Shown here piece by piece: positions 8,698 to 15,572 of a stretch of DNA of 64,000 nucleotides. The notes beneath the pieces were generated by a model. It was not told where the DNA came from, did no database searches, and worked only from the letters and a program-made list of their open reading frames with translations. The first letter of the stretch is position 1. Each line of letters starts with the position of its first letter. This DNA comes from Rhizorhabdus wittichii RW1. GTDB taxonomy: Bacteria; Pseudomonadota; Alphaproteobacteria; Sphingomonadales; Sphingomonadaceae. The position numbers were made by a program, and so were the translations under genes. The stretch is from contig CP000699.1 in NCBI GenBank assembly GCA_000016765.1, positions 2,418,001-2,482,000 of the forward strand, in the 5' to 3' direction.

Positions 8698-9148
8698 GGT
8701 CGATCTCCTTGGGGCCCTGCGGCCGGGCCGTCATGCGCGCGTGGAAGTCGGCGCTGAGCATCGCCAGCGTAACCTCTCCGAAGCGCGCGAGCAGCAGCGC
8801 CTCGGCATCGTGGAAGGCCCGTCCGAGCGCCGCGTTCACCGCCTGCTCGACCAGGCAGCCGGGCGCCTCGGTCCGATGCCCCATCGCCAGCAGCGAGGGA
8901 CCGCCCAGCGCGCCGTAGATGTCCCGAAGCGTGATGCCGTCGAGCGGCCGGGCGATCGTCCAGCCGCCGCCATGGCCCTTTTCGGAGCGGACGAGCCCCT
9001 GCTCGCGCAACCCCGCCATGACCCGGCGGACGACGACCGGATGGGTGTCCATCGCCTTCGCCAGCACCTCCGACGTCACAGGGCCGTCCTGTTCCGCCAT
9101 GTGCAGCAGCACATGGAGCACGCCCGACAATCGGCTATCGCGTTTCAT
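8690..9148 (-). CDS. Rrf2 family transcriptional regulator
   Basis: A 152-residue winged-helix regulator. It has the 'VLHVLLHMAE' start, the recognition block HPVVVRRVMAGLREQGLVRS (about 36-55) and the wing GHGGGWTIARPLDGITLRDIY, all standard for Rrf2. Only one cysteine (PGCLVEQ) is in the region where IscR and NsrR carry a three-cysteine cluster. It therefore probably lacks a 4Fe-4S cluster and may sense by other means. It precedes and overlaps the methyltransferase gene. Confidence 0.85.
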   Translation of the reverse strand: MKRDSRLSGVLHVLLHMAEQDGPVTSEVLAKAMDTHPVVVRRVMAGLREQGLVRSEKGHGGGWTIARPLDGITLRDIYGALGGPSLLAMGHRTEAPGCLVEQAVNAALGRAFHDAEALLLARFGEVTLAMLSADFHARMTARPQGPKEIDHG

Positions 9149-9167
9149 GTAACTTCAAATAGTACAT
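9147..9167. promoter_or_regulatory. Candidate Rrf2 autoregulatory operator
   Basis: ATGTA-N11-TACAT forms a 21-bp imperfect dyad in an unusually AT-rich patch. It starts within the Rrf2 start codon (reverse complement at 9146-9148). Placement over the probable promoter fits self-repression. Confidence 0.4.
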
Positions 9168-9279
9168 AATAACCCGATGTCAATCGCCGCGTGGCCGCCA
9201 CCGGCGCGTTCCCGGAAAAGCTACCGTGCCGGTGAAGAGGCGAGGACGCGAAGACGGGTGCGGTGGCGCCCGCGCGTCG

Positions 9280-10092
9280 TCAGGCGAATTGCATCGCCTG
9301 CGAGCGACGGCCCAGCCTGCGCAGGCTCGATCCGATCAGGCCGAAACCCAGGACCAGCGTCATCCAGGTCGCGACGTCGGGCGCCGCGGTCACATAGGGG
9401 CCCGTCAGCGAGACGCTGTCCAGCAGCGAGAAGGGCGGCTGGCCCGCGGGCGTTCCCATCGCAAGGAAGTACAGCGTGTCGCTGGCCTGCGTCGCGACGA
9501 AATTGAAGGTCTGCGTCTGCCAGCCGGTGAAGCCGTGGTTGACGTTGTTGAGGATCGCGGTCTGCTCATCGATGTCCTGGCCGAGGAAGCCGAATTGCCA
9601 GCCATCGGTCGATGGACCATTATAGCCATATTCCTGGGCGCCGGCATAATTGAAGCTCAGCTGATAGCTCTGGCCGACGATCAGCCCGGTGATCGTCTGG
9701 GTAAGCTTGCCGACATGATAGGCGCCATCGGCCCCGATGAAATTGCCGCCGGTCGGGCTGGCGGAAAGGCCATTGTTCACGCCCTTGCCCGGACCCCACA
9801 GCTTCAGCGTGGATTCGCCCGGCGATCCGCTGCTCGACGCGGTCGAACTGTTGAGGACATAGGTGTAGCCGTAATTATGGTCCGCATCGCGCTGGGACGT
9901 CCAGCCCACGACGTTGGTGTTGCGGCGAAGCTGGCCGAGGCCGTTGGTCGTCTGTTCGAAGTCGCCGTTGACGATGAACTGGTGCATCGGATCGATCGTC
10001 GCGCCCGCGGGAGCCGTCGCGAGCATGCCGGCGGCCAGCCCCAGCAGGACCAGACCGATCCGCGTGCCCACGCCACGAAAGCCCTTCGCCAT
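9280..10092 (-). CDS. PEPxxWA-CTERM sorting-domain exported protein
   Basis: About 270 residues. It has an N-terminal signal peptide (GTRIGLVLLGLAAGMLATAPAGA), a beta-rich body starting 'FIVNGDFEQ' (a carbohydrate-binding-like jelly roll often found in PEP-CTERM proteins), and a C-terminal tag 'PDVATWMTLVLGFGLIGSSLRR'. That tag matches the sphingomonad PEPxxWA-CTERM signal, although the first P-E-P is P-D-V. Such tags direct proteins to exosortase-linked export and surface exopolysaccharide. The start at 10092 is preceded by GGGGGG; ATG at 10098 is an alternative. An EpsD-like gene diverges upstream, 335 bases away. Confidence 0.8.
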   Translation of the reverse strand: MAKGFRGVGTRIGLVLLGLAAGMLATAPAGATIDPMHQFIVNGDFEQTTNGLGQLRRNTNVVGWTSQRDADHNYGYTYVLNSSTASSSGSPGESTLKLWGPGKGVNNGLSASPTGGNFIGADGAYHVGKLTQTITGLIVGQSYQLSFNYAGAQEYGYNGPSTDGWQFGFLGQDIDEQTAILNNVNHGFTGWQTQTFNFVATQASDTLYFLAMGTPAGQPPFSLLDSVSLTGPYVTAAPDVATWMTLVLGFGLIGSSLRRLGRRSQAMQFA

Positions 10093-10427
10093 TTCCATCC
10101 CCCCAACCAGGCGCGACGACCCAAAGCCGCATCCATGACGAAGCAAGTTCCGCGCCAATAAATCTTGCCATGGCTTTTCAACAGGCTGTGGCGGACGTCG
10201 TTTTCGTCAGCCCAGCGGCATGTAAGATTCCCCGACGGTGGTCAATCCGGCTTATTGCCTGAAATTGTAAACCTTTGTTGAAGATGATCATGGTCGGCTT
10301 TCGACTGTGGGAGCCGCAGACTATGAGGGGGACCGACCTCTTTTCCAGGACGGCGACAGGTCGTACTTGACGAGGGGGGGCGCCGCATCCGACCGGAGGG
10401 GTCGGCGCGGCCGGAGGGGGAACGGAC

Positions 10428-11294
10428 GTGGGGATCAGGACGAGAGGCGGGATATCGGCATGTCTGGTCGCGGGAGCGGGCCTCGGGCTCATCCTCCTCG
10501 CCGGCTGCGGCAAGACCCCCAAGGGACAGGTCGTCGCGATCGTCAACGGCAACGACATCTCCATGCAGCAGCTCAGCGTCGAGGCGCAGGACCTTCCACT
10601 CCCCATTCCCGAGACGATCGACCGGCGGGCGCTGAGCAAGGCCATCCTCCAGGCCGTGATCGACCGCGAGCTGGAGGTGCAGGCGGCGCGCGAGCAACGG
10701 CTCGACAAGACACCCCAGTTCCTCGCGCTCAAGCAGCGGAACGAGGAGGAGTTGCTGGCGGGCATGCTCGGTCACAAGATCGCGCAGACCGTGCCGCTGC
10801 CGACCGCTGAGGAGATTCGCAACTATGTCGTCACCCATCCCCTGCAGTTCGGGCAACGGCAGCGGCTGGTCCTCGATCAGCTCGGCTTCGCGCCGCCCGG
10901 CGACCGGCGGCGGCTGGCGACGGTGCTGACCGACGCCCACTCGCTCGACGCGGCAGCGGCGGCGCTGCGGTCGATCGGCATCGCCGCCGAGCGCGGCCAG
11001 GGCGCCATCGACACCGGCCAGGCCGATCCCGAACTGGCGCGACAGCTCGACCGGGCGCCCGCGGGCGAACCGATCCTGCTGCCCCAGGGCGATCGCCTGG
11101 TCGTCGGCGTGATCACCGCCCGCGAGCCCATCCGGATGTCGAGCGACGACATCCGCATCGCCGCCGCGCGCGCCGTCCGCGCGGCCGCCCTGCTCCACGA
11201 AAGCCAGGCGCAGATCGCCGCCGCGCGCAGCACCGCCGAGATCAGCTATGGTCCGGGCTTCGCGCCGGACAAGCCGCCCGCCGCAAGGCGATGA
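10428..11294 (+). CDS. epsD: EpsD-family peptidyl-prolyl isomerase lipoprotein
   Basis: A 288-residue lipoprotein starting at GTG with a strong GGAGGGGG ribosome site. The signal peptide ends in LLAGC (lipobox). The following 'KGQVVAIVNGNDISMQQL' is the SurA/parvulin-like N-terminal chaperone opening, and a weak rotamase-like part lies at about 125-235. EpsD proteins belong to exosortase/PEP-CTERM exopolysaccharide loci. Here no other eps gene is visible, because the sequence downstream is a tRNA-targeting prophage. The gene ends 20 bases before the prophage. Confidence 0.75.
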   Translation: MGIRTRGGISACLVAGAGLGLILLAGCGKTPKGQVVAIVNGNDISMQQLSVEAQDLPLPIPETIDRRALSKAILQAVIDRELEVQAAREQRLDKTPQFLALKQRNEEELLAGMLGHKIAQTVPLPTAEEIRNYVVTHPLQFGQRQRLVLDQLGFAPPGDRRRLATVLTDAHSLDAAAAALRSIGIAAERGQGAIDTGQADPELARQLDRAPAGEPILLPQGDRLVVGVITAREPIRMSSDDIRIAAARAVRAAALLHESQAQIAAARSTAEISYGPGFAPDKPPAARR

Positions 11295-11314
11295 AGGAAG
11301 GAACCCGTTGGCGT

Positions 11315-11353
11315 TTGGAGCGGGCGAAGCCGCTCATACAGAAACATACCTGG
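11315..11353. other. attL of the prophage
   Basis: The 15-bp core TTGGAGCGGGCGAAG (11315-11329) matches the tRNA-Gly 3' end. Eight bases later comes the phage-derived arm ACAGAAACATACCTGG (11338-11353), the exact reverse complement of the arm at attR (55580-55595). Chromosomal sequence is to the left, prophage to the right. The last bases also contain the stop codon of the phage-form integrase (TAG at 11369-11371). Confidence 0.85.
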
Positions 11354-11450
11354 CTAAAGGCAGTGGTTTAGAGAACGCGACCGAGCCAGCGTCAGCAGTA
11401 TCCGGATAATGCCGGGTCTGGACATATCCCGATTTTCGATTCACTCGCGA

Positions 11451-11469
11451 AATAGTTGCTCCAACTATT
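11451..11469. promoter_or_regulatory. Perfect hairpin upstream of the IS-broken gene
   Basis: AATAGTTG-CTC-CAACTATT has 8-bp perfect arms and ends 12 bases before the GTG start of the interrupted gene. It could be an operator or a translation-control hairpin. No other copy was noticed in the window. Confidence 0.35.
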
Positions 11470-11575
11470 GGCTGGGCTGGCGTGGATATAAGCTTAACGC
11501 TTCAGGTCTTAACCCTACTTGTAGCCGCTATCGGCCCCGTTCTCGCGTTTCGATACGCAAAGCGGCTCGCCCTTA

Positions 11576-12479
11576 GAGTCGGTTTCGAAACTCACGCTGA
11601 TCGCGCCAGTCTGCGGATCATGAGCATGGCAGCGGCGGCGTAGAGGAATGCTGCGGCGGACTTGAGGGTTGCCTCGACGTCCTTGGCGAGACGGCGATTT
11701 CGGTTGATCCATGCGAAGAAGCGTTCAACGACCCAGCGCCTTGGCAGGACGACGAAGCCGGTCTGCCCGGTGATTTTGCTGACGATTTCAACGGTGATGC
11801 TGGTAGCCTGCGTGACGCGCTCATGGTTGTAGCCGCCATCGGCCCAGACCTTCTCGATGAACGGGAACAGGCCGCGTGATATTTGCAGCACTGCACCACC
11901 GCCATCACGATCCTGGACATCGGCGGTGTGAGGTTCGACCAGCAGCGCCCTGCCATCGGTATCGACCAGGGCATGTCGCTTGCGCCCCTTGATCTTCTTG
12001 CCGGCGTCATAGCCCCGTGGGCCGCCGCTTTCCGTGGTCTTGACGCTCTGACTGTCGATAATGGCCGCGCTCGGGCTGGCCTCGCGCCCCGTCCGTTCGC
12101 GGTCGGTCATCACCAGAGCATGGTTCATTCGCTCGAACACTGCTTCGTCGCGCAACAGGGCAAACCAGCGGTAGACTGTCTGCCACGGAGGAAAGTCTTT
12201 CGGCAACAGTCGCCAGGCGATCCCGCCGCGCAGCACATAGAATATGGCGTTCACGATCTCGCGCATCGGCCATTCCCGCCGTCGCCCGGTCGAACGTGCC
12301 TCGGGCAGAAATGCGGCGATCAATCGCCACTCCGCATCACTCAAATCCGTCTGGTATCGCTTCGCCACGCGCGTATGCTGCGCGCGGGTGGCCGGGGTCC
12401 ACATGCCTGTCTCCGAGATGTCTGCAAACTCCCGGAATCACATGAACCTCGGCCGCTCAACCCCTTTCGAAACGGCCTC
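11576..12479 (-). mobile_element. IS5-family insertion sequence, 904 bp
   Basis: The ends are GAGTCGGTTTCGAAA at the left and, inverted at the right, GAGGCCGTTTCGAAA (13 of 15 matches). They are flanked by a direct TTA on both sides (11573-11575 and 12480-12482), a 3-bp TNA target duplication as used by IS5 subgroups such as IS1031. It carries one transposase gene and looks intact, so insertion is probably recent. It breaks a phage gene. Confidence 0.85.
11592..12404 (-). CDS. IS5 family transposase
   Basis: A 270-residue DDE transposase. An N-terminal DUF4096-type block (YQTDLSDAEWRLIAAFLPEA) is followed by the catalytic residues: D in AAIIDSQSVKTTE, D in KVWADGGYNH, E in WVVERFFAWINRNRRLAKD. 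The frame is uninterrupted and full length for the group. It moves its own IS by cut-and-paste. Confidence 0.92.
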   Translation of the reverse strand: MWTPATRAQHTRVAKRYQTDLSDAEWRLIAAFLPEARSTGRRREWPMREIVNAIFYVLRGGIAWRLLPKDFPPWQTVYRWFALLRDEAVFERMNHALVMTDRERTGREASPSAAIIDSQSVKTTESGGPRGYDAGKKIKGRKRHALVDTDGRALLVEPHTADVQDRDGGGAVLQISRGLFPFIEKVWADGGYNHERVTQATSITVEIVSKITGQTGFVVLPRRWVVERFFAWINRNRRLAKDVEATLKSAAAFLYAAAAMLMIRRLARSA

Positions 12480-12892
12480 TTAGCGCGAACCGGCAGGCTT
12501 GGATTGAAGGGCTTCGGTCGGATGTCGCCGAACTGATCGCTAGTAACGATAACCTATTTCTGATCGGGCTGCGGATCACGAATGAGGGAGAAAAGGGCGA
12601 GCCCGTAGCTCAAGACGTTCTGGACACTTACCGTGCAGCAGCCGTCCAGACTCAGACGCTACGGTATCGCATTAGGCTCAAGCTTCGCGAGAAGAACGAC
12701 CGTCACAAGGCGCTTTATACTGCGGTTGAAGAATTCCTGAAAGAGCGCGACAAACCTGATCGCACCGAACTGCGAGACGCCGTCGTTTCAGCCTGCTGCG
12801 ATGTAGTCGATCATGTTTGGCAGCGCGTTGAACGAGGTAGATAGCGCGGCGGAGCTTGACCGACTCGGACCGCATGTTCCATTTTCGTTCTC

Positions 12893-13207
12893 ATGCAGAA
12901 AGTCGAATTCAAAGCGCTCGAAAAAGAGCTGGTCATGTACGTCAACCGGCATGGGAAAGCCCCAGCCGCGCGGGCGACGTGGAGCGATGTCCGCCACCAG
13001 AAGATGGCGGTGGACATCGTATGCGGCATGATGGTGCGCCTCTTGCGCGAAAGAAATTATCGCGTCGTCGCCCCAAGCCTGATCACAAGCGGAGGCTGGG
13101 GGCCGGCACCAGGCCGATGGGGCGTCGACGAACCGGAGCCCGGAGCCGATGCCCCCGATTATCCGGCGGCCGCGCTCGAACGGGCCGGCCAGCTGACGTT
13201 CCTATAG
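12893..13207 (+). CDS. Hypothetical protein at prophage left end
   Basis: A 104-residue frame starting MQKVEFKALEKELVMYVNRHGK, with a charged helical first half and a P/G-rich tail ending ERAGQLTFL. It is not recognised. It points opposite to the lysis genes and lies between them and the IS-broken gene, a usual place for cargo. The ribosome site is weak. The only overlapping alternatives are shadows, so it is probably real but unproven. Confidence 0.5.
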   Translation: MQKVEFKALEKELVMYVNRHGKAPAARATWSDVRHQKMAVDIVCGMMVRLLRERNYRVVAPSLITSGGWGPAPGRWGVDEPEPGADAPDYPAAALERAGQLTFL

Positions 13208-13223
13208 CGGTCGCCTTCGGCGA

Positions 13224-13484
13224 TCACTGCGGCCAGGCATCGAGCAGCATCTGCCGCTTGCCGTCGCAATCGCTCAGATCGCGGCGCCCGTCGCGGATCG
13301 TGCCGTCATCATCTGCCGACGTTGCCGCTCCCGAGGGTTGCCGGCGCTGTGGCGTCGGGGTGCAGGGCTTCGCCGCCTCGGGGGGTGGTGGCGGCGGCGG
13401 GAAACACCAGCTCGTCCATTCGGTCGATTTCCCGCACCCGGACAGCATCGCGGCACAGGACAGCGCCATCAGCAGTTTTCGCAT
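13224..13484 (-). CDS. Rz1-like outer-membrane spanin lipoprotein
   Basis: An 86-residue protein with signal peptide MRKLLMALSCAAMLSGC (lipobox LSGC) followed by a run of seven prolines, the classic o-spanin pattern. Most of its gene overlaps the end of the Rz gene in another frame (176 shared bases), as in lambda Rz/Rz1. It should join Rz across the periplasm to disrupt the outer membrane at the last step of lysis. Confidence 0.85.
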   Translation of the reverse strand: MRKLLMALSCAAMLSGCGKSTEWTSWCFPPPPPPPEAAKPCTPTPQRRQPSGAATSADDDGTIRDGRRDLSDCDGKRQMLLDAWPQ

Positions 13485-13746
13485 AGTCGTTCACCGATCT
13501 TTCGGATTGAAGAAAAAGGGGCAGCAACGCCGCCATGCGGTCGGCCTGCGCCGCCGCAGCCTTGGCGCCGCGCTCCGCATTGGCGATTTGCCGCTCGGCA
13601 TCGGCGCGCACGTCCTTGACGCGCTGCTCCTGCCAGCGGCCGCGCTCCTCGGCGATGCCCGTATCGTGCCGGGCATTGCCGAAGAGGACGATCGCGAAGG
13701 CGGCGAGGCCGATCCCGGCCGCGACACCCAGCAGCTTCCAGAGCAT
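13309..13746 (-). CDS. Rz-like inner-membrane spanin
   Basis: A 145-residue protein: an N-terminal membrane helix (LLGVAAGIGLAAFAIVLF) followed by a long Ala/Glu/Arg-rich coiled coil (RGRWQEQRVKDVRADAERQI...), the i-spanin architecture. Its ATG overlaps the TGA of the holin-like gene (ATGA), which fixes the start at 13746. The Rz1 gene lies partly inside its 3' end. Confidence 0.8.
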   Translation of the reverse strand: MLWKLLGVAAGIGLAAFAIVLFGNARHDTGIAEERGRWQEQRVKDVRADAERQIANAERGAKAAAAQADRMAALLPLFLQSERSVNDYAKTADGAVLCRDAVRVREIDRMDELVFPAAATTPRGGEALHPDATAPATLGSGNVGR

Positions 13747-14120
13747 CAGCCGATCGGGCTCTTCGCCTTCGCGGCGAAGATCGCGCCCAGGACCGTCGTG
13801 ATCGCCATGACGGTCGACAACACGCCTTCTTGATCGAGCGGCGGCGCCACCTTGAACAGCGCCAGTACCGCAAAGCCAGCTGCGATGATCTGCATCCAGA
13901 TCGTCCGGCTCTGCCACCAGCGCTTGCCGTCCGCCTCGGGCGAACCGCCATGCGCATAGCGCATCACGATCGTCACGGCCGCGATCGTCGCCATTACGGC
14001 GGCGACGGCCGTTTCCTGATCGAAGCTGGAGACGAAGGGCACGCCGATCATTGCGGCGATGGCGAGCGCGAGCCCGATCATCTGCGTGATGAACGCCTTG
14101 TTGGATAGGAGATTGAGCAT
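13746..14120 (-). CDS. Holin-like phage membrane protein
   Basis: 124 residues with about three or four membrane helices (FITQMIGLALAIAAMIGVPFV; AVAAVMATIAAVTIVMRYA; IWMQIIAAGFAVLALF; GVLSTVMAITTVLGAIF). The start at 14120 has a GGAGG site 7 bases upstream; the longer frame upstream is antisense to nothing but lacks coding character. Placed between endolysin and Rz, it is the likely holin that times membrane opening. Sequence family not recognised. Confidence 0.65.
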   Translation of the reverse strand: MLNLLSNKAFITQMIGLALAIAAMIGVPFVSSFDQETAVAAVMATIAAVTIVMRYAHGGSPEADGKRWWQSRTIWMQIIAAGFAVLALFKVAPPLDQEGVLSTVMAITTVLGAIFAAKAKSPIG

Positions 14121-14202
14121 AAGGCCTCCATGGGAGATTGGCCCGGAGCCGCCGACCATCGGCGCCAGGCTGGACAGGTTCGGACGAAGGTCGGCGAAAG
14201 GC

Positions 14203-14763
14203 TTAGGCCGGGAGCCCGGCGAAATAGGGCGCCTTGCCCGTGGGGGTCCGCAGCACGGATTTCCGCGCCCGATCCGGGCGGGCGCTGCAATGGACCCAGC
14301 CTGCGTTGGCGGCGCCGGGTGACCATGCCTCAAGGATCAGCTGGTCGAAGCGCAGCATGTCCCTGATCCACCGCGCCACGGCCAGGTTCGCGACGCCGGG
14401 CACCTCGAAATCGGCCGCCTCGCCCTTGCCGTGCTGGCTATCGGGCGTGAACAGCCGCAGGCCCGACGTGACCCGCACCGGGCCGAAGCGCGCTCGCACC
14501 GGTTCGAGGATCGAGACGCACAGATAGCGAAGCGCGAGAAGCTGCCGCGCGTCCGGCATGTTGACCAGGCCGCGCGCATCGGCCGTGGCGCTCGCGGTTA
14601 GCTCGCGCAGGGTGAAGTGCGGCGACAGGCGCAGGGCCAGCAGGGCCGGCCGGGCAACCGGATCGAGCAGCGCCGCCACCACCTTGGCCGCCGCCCGCTC
14701 GGGCCAGTCGGCATCGGGGCTCATATCCAGCAATTGCTGGGCATCCATCAGCTTCATGATCAT
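14203..14763 (-). CDS. Peptidase M15-family endolysin
   Basis: 186 residues with the M15A (D-Ala-D-Ala carboxypeptidase-like) zinc site. 'SPHFTLRELTAS' opens the domain, 'HGKGEAADFEV' supplies the H and D zinc ligands, and 'NAGWVHCS' carries the last histidine. It cleaves the peptide cross-links of peptidoglycan. It has no signal peptide, so it depends on the holin. A GGAG lies 5 bases before the ATG at 14763. Confidence 0.85.
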   Translation of the reverse strand: MIMKLMDAQQLLDMSPDADWPERAAAKVVAALLDPVARPALLALRLSPHFTLRELTASATADARGLVNMPDARQLLALRYLCVSILEPVRARFGPVRVTSGLRLFTPDSQHGKGEAADFEVPGVANLAVARWIRDMLRFDQLILEAWSPGAANAGWVHCSARPDRARKSVLRTPTGKAPYFAGLPA

Positions 14764-14771
14764 GTCTCCGA

Positions 14772-15212
14772 CTAGAGGGCCTGGGCATCGATCGCGGCGA
14801 GCTGCGCGCGCATGTCGGCGGGCAACTCGGGATCGAAGGGAATGGGAAGGATGTCGGCGAGCAGGGCCTTTGCCTGCCGGAGCTGCGCCGAGGTCGGCGC
14901 ATGGCGCTGCACTTCGGGCAGGATCAGCATGACGACGTAGAACAGCTTGTCGGCCCGTGCCGTAACCGCCGCGCAATGATCCTTGCACTCGCGCAGGCTG
15001 TCCGCGATTTGCTGCTCTACGGCCTCCTCGCGGGCCTTGAGCTTGGCCTCCCATTCGCGATTGCCGTCCGCCCGGCTCTGCCGGCGCCGGTCAGCGCGAT
15101 CGGCCAGCCAAGTCCCGACCTTGCCGATCGCGGTAGGGCCGCCGATCAGGGCCAGAAAGCCGGCCACGATTCCGATGACACCCCCGGTCGAGACACCCCC
15201 CGGCTCAGACAT
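14772..15212 (-). CDS. Phage membrane protein with coiled coil, lysis region
   Basis: 146 residues: one N-terminal glycine-rich membrane helix (GGVIGIVAGFLALIGGPTAIG), then a charged coiled coil (REWEAKLKAREEAVEQQIADSL) and a second hydrophobic stretch (LFYVVMLILP). It lies 8 bases upstream of the endolysin gene. It could be a second holin/antiholin or an endolysin partner. The family is not recognised. Confidence 0.6.
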   Translation of the reverse strand: MSEPGGVSTGGVIGIVAGFLALIGGPTAIGKVGTWLADRADRRRQSRADGNREWEAKLKAREEAVEQQIADSLRECKDHCAAVTARADKLFYVVMLILPEVQRHAPTSAQLRQAKALLADILPIPFDPELPADMRAQLAAIDAQAL

Positions 15213-15230
15213 GCGTATTCTCCAGATATG

Positions 15231-15251
15231 AAAAAACCCGCACGAGGCGGG
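15231..15251 (-). terminator. Rho-independent terminator between tail and lysis genes
   Basis: On the minus strand CCCGC-CTCGT-GCGGG is followed by TTTTTT. It stands between the last tail-region gene and the first lysis gene, so it may attenuate read-through from the tail operon. Confidence 0.75.
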
Positions 15252-15278
15252 CGAGAAGGTCAGCGGTGAAGGCGCGGT

Positions 15279-15572
15279 CTAGGTCGCGTCGAACGGCTCA
15301 CCAGCGAGCACGCGCCATGGCGTGGCCGGTGTTGGGATGATCGGCAGCGCCGCAAGCTGCTCGGGCTCCAGCTCCTCAGCCGTATAAAGGTTGGCATGCC
15401 AGCCCTCGACAGCCTCATGGATCGGCGCACCATCTTCGTCGACTTCGCCGGTCGGCACGGCGATCTCGCCGATCACGTCGATGACCATGATCAGCGCAGG
15501 GGCGATCGCGGCGGCGGCGAAGGCCACGGCAAGAGCCGCCGCATCGGCGGCGCGAAGGTCATAGCGTTTCAT
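15279..15572 (-). CDS. Small phage protein downstream of tail fibre
   Basis: 97 residues. Ala-rich N-terminal half with a possible membrane helix (AALAVAFAAAAIAPALIMVIDVIG), then an acidic, proline-containing half. The start overlaps the end of the tail fibre gene by 4 bases, showing tight coupling. Function unknown; may be a tail-fibre accessory. Confidence 0.6.
   Translation of the reverse strand: MKRYDLRAADAAALAVAFAAAAIAPALIMVIDVIGEIAVPTGEVDEDGAPIHEAVEGWHANLYTAEELEPEQLAALPIIPTPATPWRVLAGEPFDAT

Larger units (their letters stand above)
11482..12844 (+). pseudogene. Small N-anchored membrane protein gene, interrupted by IS
   Basis: Removing the IS and one TTA copy restores a continuous 151-codon frame (94 bases before, 362 bases after). 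The product would begin at GTG with a hydrophobic helix (LTLQVLTLLVAAIGPVLAFRYA), then SANRQAWIEGLRSDVAELIA and a charged helical remainder ending at TAG. The 'NRQAWI-LR' block after a single membrane helix is common in small uncharacterised membrane proteins. Position beside attL suggests cargo, perhaps superinfection exclusion, but this is a guess. No intact copy was seen. Confidence 0.75.

Noticed and set aside
10242-11198. 318-codon minus-strand frame opposite epsD
   Set aside because: Shadow; the plus-strand gene has signal peptide, lipobox and ribosome site.
12856-13833. 325-codon plus-strand frame across the Rz/Rz1 genes
   Set aside because: Antisense to spanin genes whose overlapping pattern is diagnostic; no ribosome site.
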